Position numbers and translations under genes: made by a program. A stretch of DNA of 64,000 nt from Pararhodobacter oceanensis (GTDB lineage: Bacteria; Pseudomonadota; Alphaproteobacteria; Rhodobacterales; Rhodobacteraceae). The notes below the pieces were generated by a model. It searched no databases. It worked only from the letters and a program-made list of their open reading frames with translations, and was not told the DNA's origin. Of this stretch, positions 57,071-64,000 are shown piece after piece (position 1 is the first letter of the stretch; every line of letters starts with the position of its first letter). The stretch is taken from positions 124,001 through 188,000 of the forward strand of contig NZ_QDKM01000003.1 of NCBI RefSeq assembly GCF_003076755.1. Reading direction: 5' to 3'.

Positions 57071-57146
57071 CCCCCGTCATCTGTCCTAAAATATCCTCGG
57101 GGGGTGAATTGCGCGCAGCGCAAGAGGGGGGCCGACAGCCCCCCTT
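57071..57146 (+). repeat. CCCCCGTCATCTGTC-family repeat, copy 4
   Basis: Core 57071-57104 on the plus strand, opposite to the transcription of tilS and pal. A GGGGGGC/GCCCCCC hairpin follows (57126-57145). Fills the pal-tilS gap where cpoB/ybgF is normally found. Confidence 0.75.
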
Positions 57147-57175
57147 CACGGTGTCAAACCACACCGCCCGCATGA

Positions 57176-57676
57176 TCAGTTTGAGACCACCACCACCGCG
57201 CGGCGGTTCAGGTCCCAGCAGCGCTGCTGTGCGCAGGCCTCAACCGGGCGTTCCTTGCCGTAGCTGACCGTGCGCAGGCGCGACGCGGCGACGCCCTGCC
57301 CGATCAGGAACTGCTCGACCCGTGCGGCACGGCGGGCGCCCAATGCGACGTTATATTCGCGGGTGCCGCGCTCGTCGGCGTGGCCTTCGATCAGGATCGA
57401 ATACTGCGGGTTGCGGTTCAGCCAGACCGCCTGCGTGCGCAGGATCACCTGCCCCTGTTCCGACAGATCGGTCGAGTTGAGGGTGAAATGCACGGTGTCG
57501 CCGATGGTCTGGTTGAAATAGGCAATCGACGCCGGATCGCTGGGATCGCCCAGCGCCGTGGAATTGATGCCGCTGCCTTGGCCGTAATCATAGTCATCCG
57601 CGCCGCCGCGCGGGTTCGAACATGCCGCCAGCACAATCGCGACGGCCAGTAACGTGGCTTTATTCAGAAAACTCAT
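57176..57676 (-). CDS. pal: peptidoglycan-associated lipoprotein Pal
   Basis: Outer-membrane lipoprotein of 166 residues. Lipobox VLAAC (Cys19) after a short signal. C-terminal OmpA domain (about 55-160): DTVHFTLNSTDLSEQGQ, ILIEGHADERGTREYNVALGARRA with peptidoglycan-binding Asp and Arg, VSYGKERP. It connects the Tol inner-membrane complex to outer membrane and cell wall. The following gene in most relatives is ybgF/cpoB, which is absent here. Confidence 0.95.
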   Translation of the reverse strand: MSFLNKATLLAVAIVLAACSNPRGGADDYDYGQGSGINSTALGDPSDPASIAYFNQTIGDTVHFTLNSTDLSEQGQVILRTQAVWLNRNPQYSILIEGHADERGTREYNVALGARRAARVEQFLIGQGVAASRLRTVSYGKERPVEACAQQRCWDLNRRAVVVVSN

Positions 57677-57833
57677 GGTGTTGATCCTTGTTGATCGTCC
57701 TGCCCCGCGGGCATTGTATCAGAGCGCAACCGTCGGGGGAATCACCGGCAGATCACGTTCTTGTCGCTTTGGTGCCGCGCCTGCCATTGCCGGTTTCCGG
57801 CCACTGCTGCAAGGGCGGTCATCGTGTTGGTGG

Positions 57834-59159
57834 TCACGGCAACAGCGGTGACCATGACGGGTCCGAGGCCGGTCCCGGTGTCGGCACGCGGCGCAGGTTG
57901 CGGCCGGTGATATCGACCGTCATCAGCACCGGATCGCCGCCCGCCTCTTCGCGGGTGAACATGATCACGCGGCCATTAGGCGACCATGTCGGGCCTTCAT
58001 CGAGGAAGCTGGCGGTCAGTAGCCGCTCATTCGAGCCATCGGTGCGCATGACGCCGATATGGAACCGCCCGTTAAGCTGTTTGGTAAAGGCCACCAGATC
58101 GCCGCGCGGCGACCAGACCGGCGTTGAATAGCGCCCCTGCCCCTGGCTGACGCGCTCGGCCGCGCCGCCCGCCACCGGCATGATATAGAGCTGCGAGTTG
58201 CCCGAGCGGTCGCTTTCAAAGATCACCCGCTGGCCATCGGGCGCGAAACTGGGTGCAGTATCAATGGCTTGGGTCTGGGTCAGCTGCCAACGCTGGCCGC
58301 TGGTCAGATTGAGCATATAAAGATCGGTGCTGCCACCCACCGAGAGCGAATAGACCACCGATTGCCCGTCAGGCGCAAAGCGCGGGGCAAAGGTCATCTC
58401 GCCGGGCTGGTCGCCGATCACCTGACGGCGACGGCTGGCAACATCCATCAGATAGATGCGCGGAAAGCCGGTCTCGTAGCTGGTGAACAGGATGCGGTCG
58501 CCGGTGGGCGAGAACCGCGGCGCAAAGGCCAGCGAGGTGCCATCGGTCAGATATTGGGTATTGGCGCCGTCCTGATCCATGATCGCCACCTGTTTGCGGC
58601 GGTTGGTGCGCGGCCCCGATTCGGCGATAAACACCACGCGGCTGTCGAAATAACCGCTCTCGCCGGTGAGCCGCTGATAGACCTGATCCGAGACCCGGTG
58701 CGCCATCCGCCGCCAGGCATCGGTGCGCCCGTCGAGTTGCAGACCGTCGCCCAACTGCTGGCCCGTCACCACGTCGAACAGGCGGAATTTCACCGTGATC
58801 TGCTGGGCGTTGACCCGCACCGCGCCGGTGACCAGCGCGCGGGCGTTGATAGTGCGCCAGTCGGAGAATTGCACCGGACTGTCAAAGCTGGTGATTCGCC
58901 CGATATGCGAGGATTGCGGGATCTCGCGTAACAGGCCCGTGCCGGTGAGATTATCGGCAATCACCTGCGCCAGCGAGGTCGCATATTCGGAACCAGCGCC
59001 ATTCTCGGCGACAAAAGCGGGCACCGCGAAGGGCACCGGCTCGATCACGCCCTCGTTGATCTCGATACGCAGCGGGGTTTGCTGGGCGAATGCGAGTTTC
59101 GGCGCGAGGGCGAAACCGGCCAGCAAACCAAGCACGGGGCGGCGGGAAATCTGGGTCAT
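57834..59159 (-). CDS. tolB: Tol-Pal system protein TolB
   Basis: Periplasmic beta-propeller of 441 residues. Signal peptide about 1-25 (cleavage after AFA), N-terminal alpha/beta domain (about 30-150), then six WD40-like PD40 blades with repeated [13 protein letters not shown]-type, [12 protein letters not shown]-type, [16 protein letters not shown]-type units. The C-terminal last residues (WSPLLP) match. It mediates TolA-Pal contact. Start overlaps tolA's stop by 4 bp. Confidence 0.95.
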   Translation of the reverse strand: MTQISRRPVLGLLAGFALAPKLAFAQQTPLRIEINEGVIEPVPFAVPAFVAENGAGSEYATSLAQVIADNLTGTGLLREIPQSSHIGRITSFDSPVQFSDWRTINARALVTGAVRVNAQQITVKFRLFDVVTGQQLGDGLQLDGRTDAWRRMAHRVSDQVYQRLTGESGYFDSRVVFIAESGPRTNRRKQVAIMDQDGANTQYLTDGTSLAFAPRFSPTGDRILFTSYETGFPRIYLMDVASRRRQVIGDQPGEMTFAPRFAPDGQSVVYSLSVGGSTDLYMLNLTSGQRWQLTQTQAIDTAPSFAPDGQRVIFESDRSGNSQLYIMPVAGGAAERVSQGQGRYSTPVWSPRGDLVAFTKQLNGRFHIGVMRTDGSNERLLTASFLDEGPTWSPNGRVIMFTREEAGGDPVLMTVDITGRNLRRVPTPGPASDPSWSPLLP

Positions 59160-60412
59160 CGTGTCATCATCCGTGCTGGGTTAAAGGTAATCTCTACAAA
59201 CCGCCATTGATCATACAGGTCCGGCGGCAGGCCGTAGCCATTGATACCACATTGCACGATCGCTTGTCGCCCGGCGTCAAAGGCGGCCTGCTGTGCGGCG
59301 AGCCCGCCGCCTTGGGCGTTGACCAGCCGGATCGAGGATTCGACGGGCCGCGCGTCGGCGGTCATTTCAAAGCCGATTTCCACCACCACGCCCAGCGCCT
59401 CGGTCGAGAGGATGCCGACGTTCCAGCAGCTTTCGATATTAAGCCGCAGCGCGTCGATATCCGAGGCGGCGAGGCTGGGTGCGGGATCAACCCCCAGATC
59501 GGAGGTCAGCGCCTGAAGAAGCGCGTCCTCGATCGCTGAAGCGGTGGCTTCGGGGGCCGGGGTGGGCTCGGGAGTCGGCTCGGGTGTTGGCTCCGGTGTG
59601 GACGCGGGGGTCGGTGCGGGCGCGGCGGGGGTGGCCGCGATCGGTTCGGGCAGCGCCGGACGGCGGCGCGGACGCAGGCTGACCTCGGGCGCGGTGGCGG
59701 TGCGCTGCGCCGGTTCGGTCTCGGAAATCCGCGTCGCTTCGGTGACGGTTTCGGTGGCGGCGGCCTCGCGCTGGGTGGCTTCCTGCGCCTCTTCGGCCTC
59801 GACCGTGGCGGTGGCGTCAGGGGTCACTGCGGCCTGATCCTGCGGCGCGATGGTGATCTGCGGGTCCGGCGTCGGCGCGGCCTCGGGGGCGACACGCTCG
59901 GCGGGGCGCTGCACCGGGGTGAGACTGGCGTCCGGCGTGACCGTGGGCGCGATCACCGCAGCCTGAGGCGGCTCGGGCGCGGGGGCTGGAGGTGTCGGGG
60001 CAGGCTCCGGTGCCGGTTCAGGCGCCGGAGTTGGGGCGGGTGCGGGCGGTGTTTCGACCGGCGGCGGCGGTGTGATCGCGGCCGGAGGGGTAATCGGCGC
60101 GGGTGTAGGCTCTGGGGCCGGTTCGGGCCTTGGCTCGGGTCTTGGCTCAGGCGTTGGTTCCGGCTGGGGTGCGGCGGCGGGCGGCGGCGTTAGCGGCTGC
60201 ATGAGCTGCTCGAAATCCTGCGCCGAAAGCAGCGCGACCTCGGTCACCTCGGGGACAAACGGGTCCTCGGGCCGGTTGAACAGATCGAACAGCATCACCC
60301 AGAGGATCAGCCCGATATGCAGCACAGCCGAAAGCTTCTGGCCGGTGTTCAACCGCTGCCAGACATTCGGCTTTTGACCGCTGTTCAGAGTGTTATGCGC
60401 CACTGCCGCCAT
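59156..60412 (-). CDS. tolA: Tol-Pal system protein TolA
   Basis: Inner-membrane protein of 418 residues. N-terminal membrane helix about 28-45 ([17 protein letters not shown]). A very long Pro/Ala/Glu-rich periplasmic domain (about 75-310, [11 protein letters not shown]-type repeats, strongly disordered) replaces the E. coli helical domain II. The C-terminal globular TonB/TolA domain (about 320-418: [33 protein letters not shown]) contacts TolB/Pal. The codon-repetitive proline run is prone to replication slippage, so length varies between strains. Confidence 0.88.
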   Translation of the reverse strand: MAAVAHNTLNSGQKPNVWQRLNTGQKLSAVLHIGLILWVMLFDLFNRPEDPFVPEVTEVALLSAQDFEQLMQPLTPPPAAAPQPEPTPEPRPEPRPEPAPEPTPAPITPPAAITPPPPVETPPAPAPTPAPEPAPEPAPTPPAPAPEPPQAAVIAPTVTPDASLTPVQRPAERVAPEAAPTPDPQITIAPQDQAAVTPDATATVEAEEAQEATQREAAATETVTEATRISETEPAQRTATAPEVSLRPRRRPALPEPIAATPAAPAPTPASTPEPTPEPTPEPTPAPEATASAIEDALLQALTSDLGVDPAPSLAASDIDALRLNIESCWNVGILSTEALGVVVEIGFEMTADARPVESSIRLVNAQGGGLAAQQAAFDAGRQAIVQCGINGYGLPPDLYDQWRFVEITFNPARMMTR

Positions 60413-60415
60413 GGG

Positions 60416-60892
60416 TTATTGATCCGTGCCGGCTCCGAACGTCGGGCCGCCTGTCTCGGTCACCAGACCGATGTTGCGAAAGCCTCCGGCGTTCAGCGCG
60501 CCCATCAATTCCGCCACCCGCGCATAGGGGATCGCCCCGTCAGCACGCAGGAAGATACGGGTATCCTGCCGCTCGGCGGCAATCGCCTGCAGCCGCGGCA
60601 GCAGCTCATTGGCGGCGATTTCGGTGGTTTGTAGCAGCAACTGGCCATCGGCGGTCAGGGTGATCGCCAAGGGTTCCTCTTGCTCGGCAGCCAGCGCTCC
60701 GGCGGCGGATTCGGGCAGTTCCACCGGCACACCAACGGTGAGCATCGGTGCCGCGACCATAAAGATGATCAGGAGCACCAGCATCACATCGACAAAGGGT
60801 GTGACGTTGATTTCCGACATGCGTTTGGCCTGCCCGCGACGGCGCCGCCGCGTGCCCGATCCCGATTGTCTGCGGATTGCCTGTGCCCCCAT
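60416..60892 (-). CDS. tolR: Tol-Pal system protein TolR
   Basis: ExbD/TolR family, 158 residues. Basic N-terminus, single membrane helix about 32-53 (PFVDVMLVLLIIFMVAAPML) carrying the proton-coupling Asp, then a periplasmic domain with AELMGALNAGGFRNIGLVTE. Couples proton motive force via TolQ to TolA. 2 bp before tolQ's stop, so translational coupling is likely. Confidence 0.95.
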   Translation of the reverse strand: MGAQAIRRQSGSGTRRRRRGQAKRMSEINVTPFVDVMLVLLIIFMVAAPMLTVGVPVELPESAAGALAAEQEEPLAITLTADGQLLLQTTEIAANELLPRLQAIAAERQDTRIFLRADGAIPYARVAELMGALNAGGFRNIGLVTETGGPTFGAGTDQ

Positions 60893-60894
60893 GA

Positions 60895-61590
60895 TCAGGC
60901 GTCCAGATTGCGCGACAGGAGGGTACCGAATTCATCGGCGAATTGCTCGTAGCCGCTGGCGATAGTGTCGCTGTCGTCGGACAGTTTGTTGTAAAAGATC
61001 GTCGCCGGGATCGCCGCGAGGAGGCCGAGTCCGGTGGCCAGCAGCGCCTCGGCGATGCCGGGGGCGACGACGGCGAGGTTGGTCGATTGCGCCAAGGCGA
61101 TCTCCTCAAAGGCGTTCTTGATGCCCCAGACGGTGCCGAAGAGGCCGATGAAGGGGCTGGCCGAGCCGACCGAGGCGAGGAAGGTCAGCCCCGCGTTCAG
61201 CCCCCGCGCCTCGCGGTCAATCGCCACATCCATCGAGCGGTCGATACGCTGCGGCGTGCCGGGGATCAGCGCGCCGTCCTGCCGATGCGAGCGTTGCCAT
61301 TCGGCCATACCGGCGGAAAACACCCGCTCCGGCCCGCTGCTGGGCGCGCCGCCAATACGGGCGTAAAGCTCATCCAGAGGCTCACCGGACCAGAAGGCGG
61401 TGTCGAATTCAGCGGCCTGCGCGCGGGCGCGGCGGAAGGTGAGATGCTTTTGAATGATGATCCCCCACGACCAGAAAGAGGCCGCGATCAGCAGGATCAT
61501 CACCAGCTTCACGGTGAAGGTCGCGCGCATGAACAGCGCTAGCAGCGAGAAATCAATATCGGCAGCATTCGCCAGCGTGGCGGTATCCAT
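60895..61590 (-). CDS. tolQ: Tol-Pal system protein TolQ
   Basis: MotA/TolQ/ExbB proton-channel protein of 231 residues with three membrane helices (about 17-40, 135-160, 170-195). Signatures: FWSWGIIIQKHLTF, GLTFLASVGSASPFIGLFGTVWGIKNAF and GIAEALLATGLGLLAAIPATIFYN. The ATG at 61590 lies 115 bp from ybgC. Confidence 0.95.
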   Translation of the reverse strand: MDTATLANAADIDFSLLALFMRATFTVKLVMILLIAASFWSWGIIIQKHLTFRRARAQAAEFDTAFWSGEPLDELYARIGGAPSSGPERVFSAGMAEWQRSHRQDGALIPGTPQRIDRSMDVAIDREARGLNAGLTFLASVGSASPFIGLFGTVWGIKNAFEEIALAQSTNLAVVAPGIAEALLATGLGLLAAIPATIFYNKLSDDSDTIASGYEQFADEFGTLLSRNLDA

Positions 61591-61705
61591 AGGGCCTAGG
61601 TCCTGCTCTTTGGTGGGCGTCGATTGTGGCGTTGGTGCCTGTTGCGCTCATCTGCCGCGATTCTATCCACATTCCAAGCCCGACGCCAAGCTTCCCACGC
61701 GAATG

Positions 61706-62110
61706 TTACGGTTTTCCGCCGAGTATGACAGTGATTTGAGCCAGTTCTGGCGGCAGGCGGCGCGGACGCCCGTCCAGCGACATCGCCACCAGCGTGGCGC
61801 GGGCCTTGAATAGGCAGGTTTCGGCGCGCCAGACCTGCTGCACCAGCACCAGCCGCGCGGGTGAGACCTGCGCGGCATGGGTGCGGACCTGTAGCTGCTC
61901 GTCCAGCCGCGCGGGGGCGAGGAAATCGGCCTCGATCCGGTGAACGGCGAACACGGTGCCGGCATCGCGCAGGGCGTTCTGGTCGATGCCCAGCGCGCGG
62001 ACCCAGTCGGAACGGGCGCGCTCGATGAATTTGAGGTAGTTCGCGTGGTAGACGATGCCGCCCATATCGGTGTCTTCGTAATAGACGGTGACGGGGAAAT
62101 GATGGGTCAT
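61706..62110 (-). CDS. ybgC: Tol-Pal system-associated acyl-CoA thioesterase YbgC
   Basis: Hotdog thioesterase of 134 residues, 4HBT type. Start 62110 gives MTHHFPVTVYYEDTDMGGIVYHANYLKFIERARSDW with the catalytic Asp in YYEDTDMGGIVYHANYLKF and the family Tyr-x-Asn-helix. Associated with the tol operon by conservation; YbgC in E. coli acts on short-chain acyl-CoA and interacts with phospholipid synthesis. A longer frame to 62965 runs through repeats and is not coding. Ribosome site AAGGCGCC. Confidence 0.93.
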   Translation of the reverse strand: MTHHFPVTVYYEDTDMGGIVYHANYLKFIERARSDWVRALGIDQNALRDAGTVFAVHRIEADFLAPARLDEQLQVRTHAAQVSPARLVLVQQVWRAETCLFKARATLVAMSLDGRPRRLPPELAQITVILGGKP

Positions 62111-62186
62111 AAGGCGCCTTCGGGTTGGGATGCGGCGGCAGGTTAGGGGGAAGTGATTGGGCTGGCAATCGGGGTGGCGGACGCGC

Positions 62187-62330
62187 AGGGACGCGCCTGA
62201 CCCTGGGTGGGCGATCCGGCCTTGCCACGATGCGGTGTGCTTGGAAGCATTGGCGTCGTTCGGGCGGTGAAGGGCATCGCCGATGCGCCCTCCCATGGGG
62301 AGGGTCGGGCGCGGCCCGTGGGTGCCACGG
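62187..62330 (-). repeat. GC-rich repeat unit, inverted copy A
   Basis: Reverse-oriented copy of the 33.4-34.0-kb unit: CGCCCTCCCATGGGGAGGG core (62286-62304), GGGTCGGGCGCGGCC on one side and ACCCTGGGTGGGCG at the other end. Confidence 0.7.
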
Positions 62331-62361
62331 GCCTGAGGGGTGGGTTGGCAGCGCGAAGGGA

Positions 62362-62505
62362 CGCGCCGGACTCTGGGTGGGCGCCGCTGCCGTTGCCGCG
62401 ATGCGGGGCGTTTGGAAGCATAGATGCCGGATGCGCGGTGACGGACGTCGCCAAGGCGCCCTCCCGGGGGGGAGGGTCGGGCGCGGCCCGTGGGTGGGCC
62501 GGGTA
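62362..62505 (-). repeat. GC-rich repeat unit, inverted copy B
   Basis: Second reverse copy with period about 170 bp: GGCGCCCTCCC and GGAGGGTCGGGCGCGGCC (to 62488) keep the palindromic core. Together with copy A it forms an array opposite in orientation to the 33-kb array. Confidence 0.7.
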
Positions 62506-62699
62506 AGAGGGCTGCAACGAGGGGCTGCGCATTACTGTGGTCGGTGGGGGTCGCGCGCCAGGGGGGTGGAATGTCGCGGGTGGGGGTATATCTGAGGGGC
62601 ACTGCAAGGAATTGTGACGGCGGGTTCCGCCGCTGCCATCGTCGCGGCTGGGCGGATTTGCTAGGCGGCGACAAGATAAAGTAACAAAGGGAGGTCGCG

Positions 62700-63344
62700 A
62701 TGACCCCGATCAGCGTTGATATTGTCTCGGATGTGGTCTGCCCCTGGTGCGCCATCGGATATCTACAGTTGGAAAAGGCCTCGAAAGCCAGCGGCATTCC
62801 GATCGAGGTGCATTGGCATCCGTTTGAATTGAACCCCGATATGGCGCCCGAGGGCGAGAACCTTGGCGAGCATCTGGCGCGCAAATACGGCAGTTCGGCG
62901 GCGGATTCGGTGCAGACCCGCGAGCGGCTGGCCGGGTTTGGCGCGGGGCTGGGGTTCGCATTCAATTACTCCGACCAAAGCCGCATGGTGAACACCTTCA
63001 AGGCGCATCAATTGATGGATTGGGCGGCGGCGCAGGGCAAGAAACATGAGCTGAAGCTGGCGCTCCTCAGTGCCTATTTCGAGCAGCAACTGGATGTCTC
63101 GGATATCGAGGTGCTGGAGGAAAAGGCCGGCGAGGTCGGGCTGGAGAATGCGGCGGCGCGGGCGGTGCTGGAAAGCGGCGAGCGGGCGGAATCGGTGCGC
63201 GAAAACCAGCAATTCTGGACCAGCCGCGGCATTCAGGGGGTGCCGGCGATGGTTTTTGAACGGCAGCATCTGGTGACCGGCGCGCAGGGGGAGGAGAATT
63301 ACGCGAATATCCTCCAGCAGCTGGTTGATATGCGGGCGGCCTGA
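62700..63344 (+). CDS. DsbA/FrnE-family oxidoreductase
   Basis: Cytoplasmic thioredoxin-like protein of 214 residues of the DsbA/FrnE (2-hydroxychromene-2-carboxylate isomerase-like) family. IVSDVVCPWCAIGYLQLE contains the CPWC dithiol site; HWHPFELNPDMAPEG and the RMVNTFKAHQLMDWA helix are FrnE-like; GIQGVPAMVFERQHLVTGAQ has the cis-Pro loop (GVPAM). In Deinococcus, FrnE assists redox balance and disulfide metabolism. An 85-bp palindromic element begins 5-8 bp after its stop, followed by accessory DNA. Confidence 0.9.
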   Translation: MTPISVDIVSDVVCPWCAIGYLQLEKASKASGIPIEVHWHPFELNPDMAPEGENLGEHLARKYGSSAADSVQTRERLAGFGAGLGFAFNYSDQSRMVNTFKAHQLMDWAAAQGKKHELKLALLSAYFEQQLDVSDIEVLEEKAGEVGLENAAARAVLESGERAESVRENQQFWTSRGIQGVPAMVFERQHLVTGAQGEENYANILQQLVDMRAA

Positions 63345-63348
63345 GGGG

Positions 63349-63433
63349 GCCGTCCCGCGCGTGGGACAGGGTGCGGGACGAGTGATATCAAGGGGTTGGC
63401 TTGTTGGATTAGGGGTTTGTTAAGGGTTTTTGG
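63349..63433 (+). repeat. 85-bp palindromic element, copy 2 (accessory edge)
   Basis: GTCCCGCGCGTGGGAC (63352-63367) and GATATCAAGGGGTT (63384-63397), with the same 32-bp spacing as copy 1 at 20612-20696, then a similar TTA-GGG-TGTTA-GGG tail. It marks the step into AT-richer DNA. Confidence 0.7.
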
Positions 63434-63655
63434 GTGTTGGAGAGAGCCGGAGGTGTGGCGATACTGTCGGCCCAGAACGGACCTAGGTTAGGTGAACCAA
63501 GGCAGCAAAGCGACGGCACCATATACCGGACAATCAGGCAAAACCCAATTAGGGTGAAAAGCGTGGCAACATCGACTTTCTAAAGCTGTTATTATTTGTC
63601 ATTGTTCGGAAAGGATCGAAAAGAAGATCAAACCGCATAGAGAGTGTATTGAAAA
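63434..63655 (+). ncRNA. structured untranslated region 5' of a reverse transcriptase, candidate RNA
   Basis: About 220 nt with no convincing ORF. Contains small stems such as CCTAGGTT/AACCAAGG (63482-63502) and CCCAATTAGGG (63544-63554). An upstream structured RNA is characteristic of several defence-associated RT systems and of retrons, where it serves as template. I cannot prove this by eye, so it is a low-confidence candidate. Confidence 0.35.
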
Positions 63656-64000
63656 GTGCCCGGATTAGACAAAAAAGTGATTGATGATATCGACTGGGCC
63701 AAAGCTGTCCAGAATATCATTGTCGATAATCGTTCAGATTTCATACTCGCTCCGCACTTTGACATCATCTTTCGCGAAAAGAGCGAAGAGTTGAAGCAAC
63801 AACTCTCCTCGGCGCTCGGCGCGGGCGTTTATGAGCCTCAGCTTCCGATCCAAATGAGCGTACCCAAGCAAGGCATCCTTTCCCGCCCAGGAAGCATCTT
63901 GCTTCCTCAAGACCGGCTTCTGTACCAGGGACTTGTCGAAGATATACTCCCTCAATTGGAAGCTCAAATGGACAGGGGTAGAACGTTCAGCCACGTACCA
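63656..64000 (+). CDS. reverse transcriptase-like protein, 5' part (truncated by window end)
   Basis: Open frame of 115 codons that runs off the window with no stop and follows an in-frame TGA at 63650-63652. A GTG at 63656 is the first plausible start (VPGLDKKVIDDIDWAKA). The translation contains a run typical of RT N-termini: LPIQMSVPKQGILSRPGSI, LPQDRLLYQGLVEDI and then RTFSHVP. The VPK-x-RPGSIL and DRLLYQ-x-LV stretches match motifs RT1-RT2 of many group II-derived, Abi and UG-class enzymes. It has no ATG early, so it is easily missed. GC is clearly lower than in core genes. I cannot say which RT class from this fragment. Confidence 0.72.
   Translation, partial: MPGLDKKVIDDIDWAKAVQNIIVDNRSDFILAPHFDIIFREKSEELKQQLSSALGAGVYEPQLPIQMSVPKQGILSRPGSILLPQDRLLYQGLVEDILPQLEAQMDRGRTFSHVP

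Larger units (their letters stand above)
62111..62699. other. 589-bp gene-free region with inverted repeat copies
   Basis: Separates ybgC and the DsbA-like gene, which diverge. Contains two inverted copies of the GC-rich unit found at 33.4-34.0 kb (listed separately), and about 190 bases of GC-rich non-repetitive DNA before the GGGAGG ribosome site at 62690. Translations of the open frames here simply repeat the repeats. Confidence 0.65.

Noticed and set aside
62125-62595. 156-codon open frame between ybgC and the DsbA-like gene
   Set aside because: Its sequence is Gly/Arg/Trp-rich and repeats itself with the DNA repeat units; not a real protein.
63734-63994. 86-codon minus-strand frame at the window end
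   Set aside because: It is antisense to the RT-like frame, which has recognisable motifs; the minus-strand translation shows no family and no ribosome site.

Overview
The window is 64 kb of high-GC DNA from an alphaproteobacterium, almost certainly a member of the Rhodobacteraceae (Rhodobacter/Roseobacter group). The evidence is the Rhodobacter-type gene orders (mreBCD-mrdA-rodA, tolQRAB-pal-tilS-ftsH, a tad pilus locus with DW-type Flp pilins), the codon and GC usage, and the dispersed GC-rich intergenic repeats. Almost all of the window is dense chromosomal core sequence. Two short stretches are AT-richer and look acquired: 20.6-22.3 kb, and 63.35 kb to the window end.

Layout. 0-11 kb: a GT87-type membrane glycosyltransferase, a glycerophosphodiesterase overlapping a CaiB/BaiF CoA-transferase (racemase-like), an acetyl-CoA acetyltransferase, a hybrid histidine kinase with two receiver domains, YggT, RecQ, a TrhA/hemolysin III membrane protein and a hotdog thioesterase-like protein. 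11.2-13 kb: leuA, preceded by a 32-residue leucine-rich leader ORF and mutually exclusive hairpins, which looks like transcription attenuation. 13.2-20.6 kb: the elongasome operon mreB-mreC-mreD-mrdA-rodA with a hydroxyacid reductase (GhrA-like) translationally coupled to rodA, then a YedK/HMCES-type protein. 20.6-22.3 kb: an islet with an orphan 65-residue ORF and a two-gene AbiEii-like nucleotidyltransferase module. 22.3-31.2 kb: purine/urate catabolism (8-oxoguanine deaminase, xanthine/urate permease, allA, allE, a PuuE-UraD fusion, uraH, a LysR regulator, puuD). 31.5-37 kb: a 5'-nucleotidase, a 1-kb array of about 225-bp repeats, DUF952, pyrD, an ArsC-like protein and a lytic transglycosylase. 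37-50 kb: a tad/cpa type IVc pilus locus (two Flp pilins, cpaB, cpaC, an OmpA-like lipoprotein, cpaE, cpaF, tadB, tadC, two TPR lipoproteins, a prepilin peptidase, an AAA ATPase), then a PaaI-type thioesterase. 50-53.7 kb: folD, fhs and a MOSC protein. 53.8-62.1 kb (minus strand): ybgC-tolQ-tolR-tolA-tolB-pal-tilS-ftsH, without the usual cpoB/ybgF. 62.1-64 kb: two inverted copies of the GC-rich repeat, a DsbA/FrnE-like oxidoreductase, and then the 5' end of a reverse transcriptase gene cut by the window edge.

How the genes work together. The urate block carries 8-oxoguanine and urate through 5-hydroxyisourate, OHCU, allantoin, ureidoglycine and ureidoglycolate to glyoxylate. No allantoate amidohydrolase and no xanthine dehydrogenase are in the window. 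The Mre/PBP2/RodA block builds the lateral wall. The Tol-Pal block ties the outer membrane to the division site. The tad block assembles an adhesive pilus.

Most novel signals: (1) the truncated reverse transcriptase at 63656-64000, with a leucine-rich RT N-terminus and a structured untranslated 5' region, at an accessory boundary marked by the same 85-bp element that marks the other islet; (2) the leu attenuation leader, probably leaderless; (3) the AbiEii-like toxin paired with an unrecognised 87-residue partner; (4) several families of dispersed palindromic repeats.
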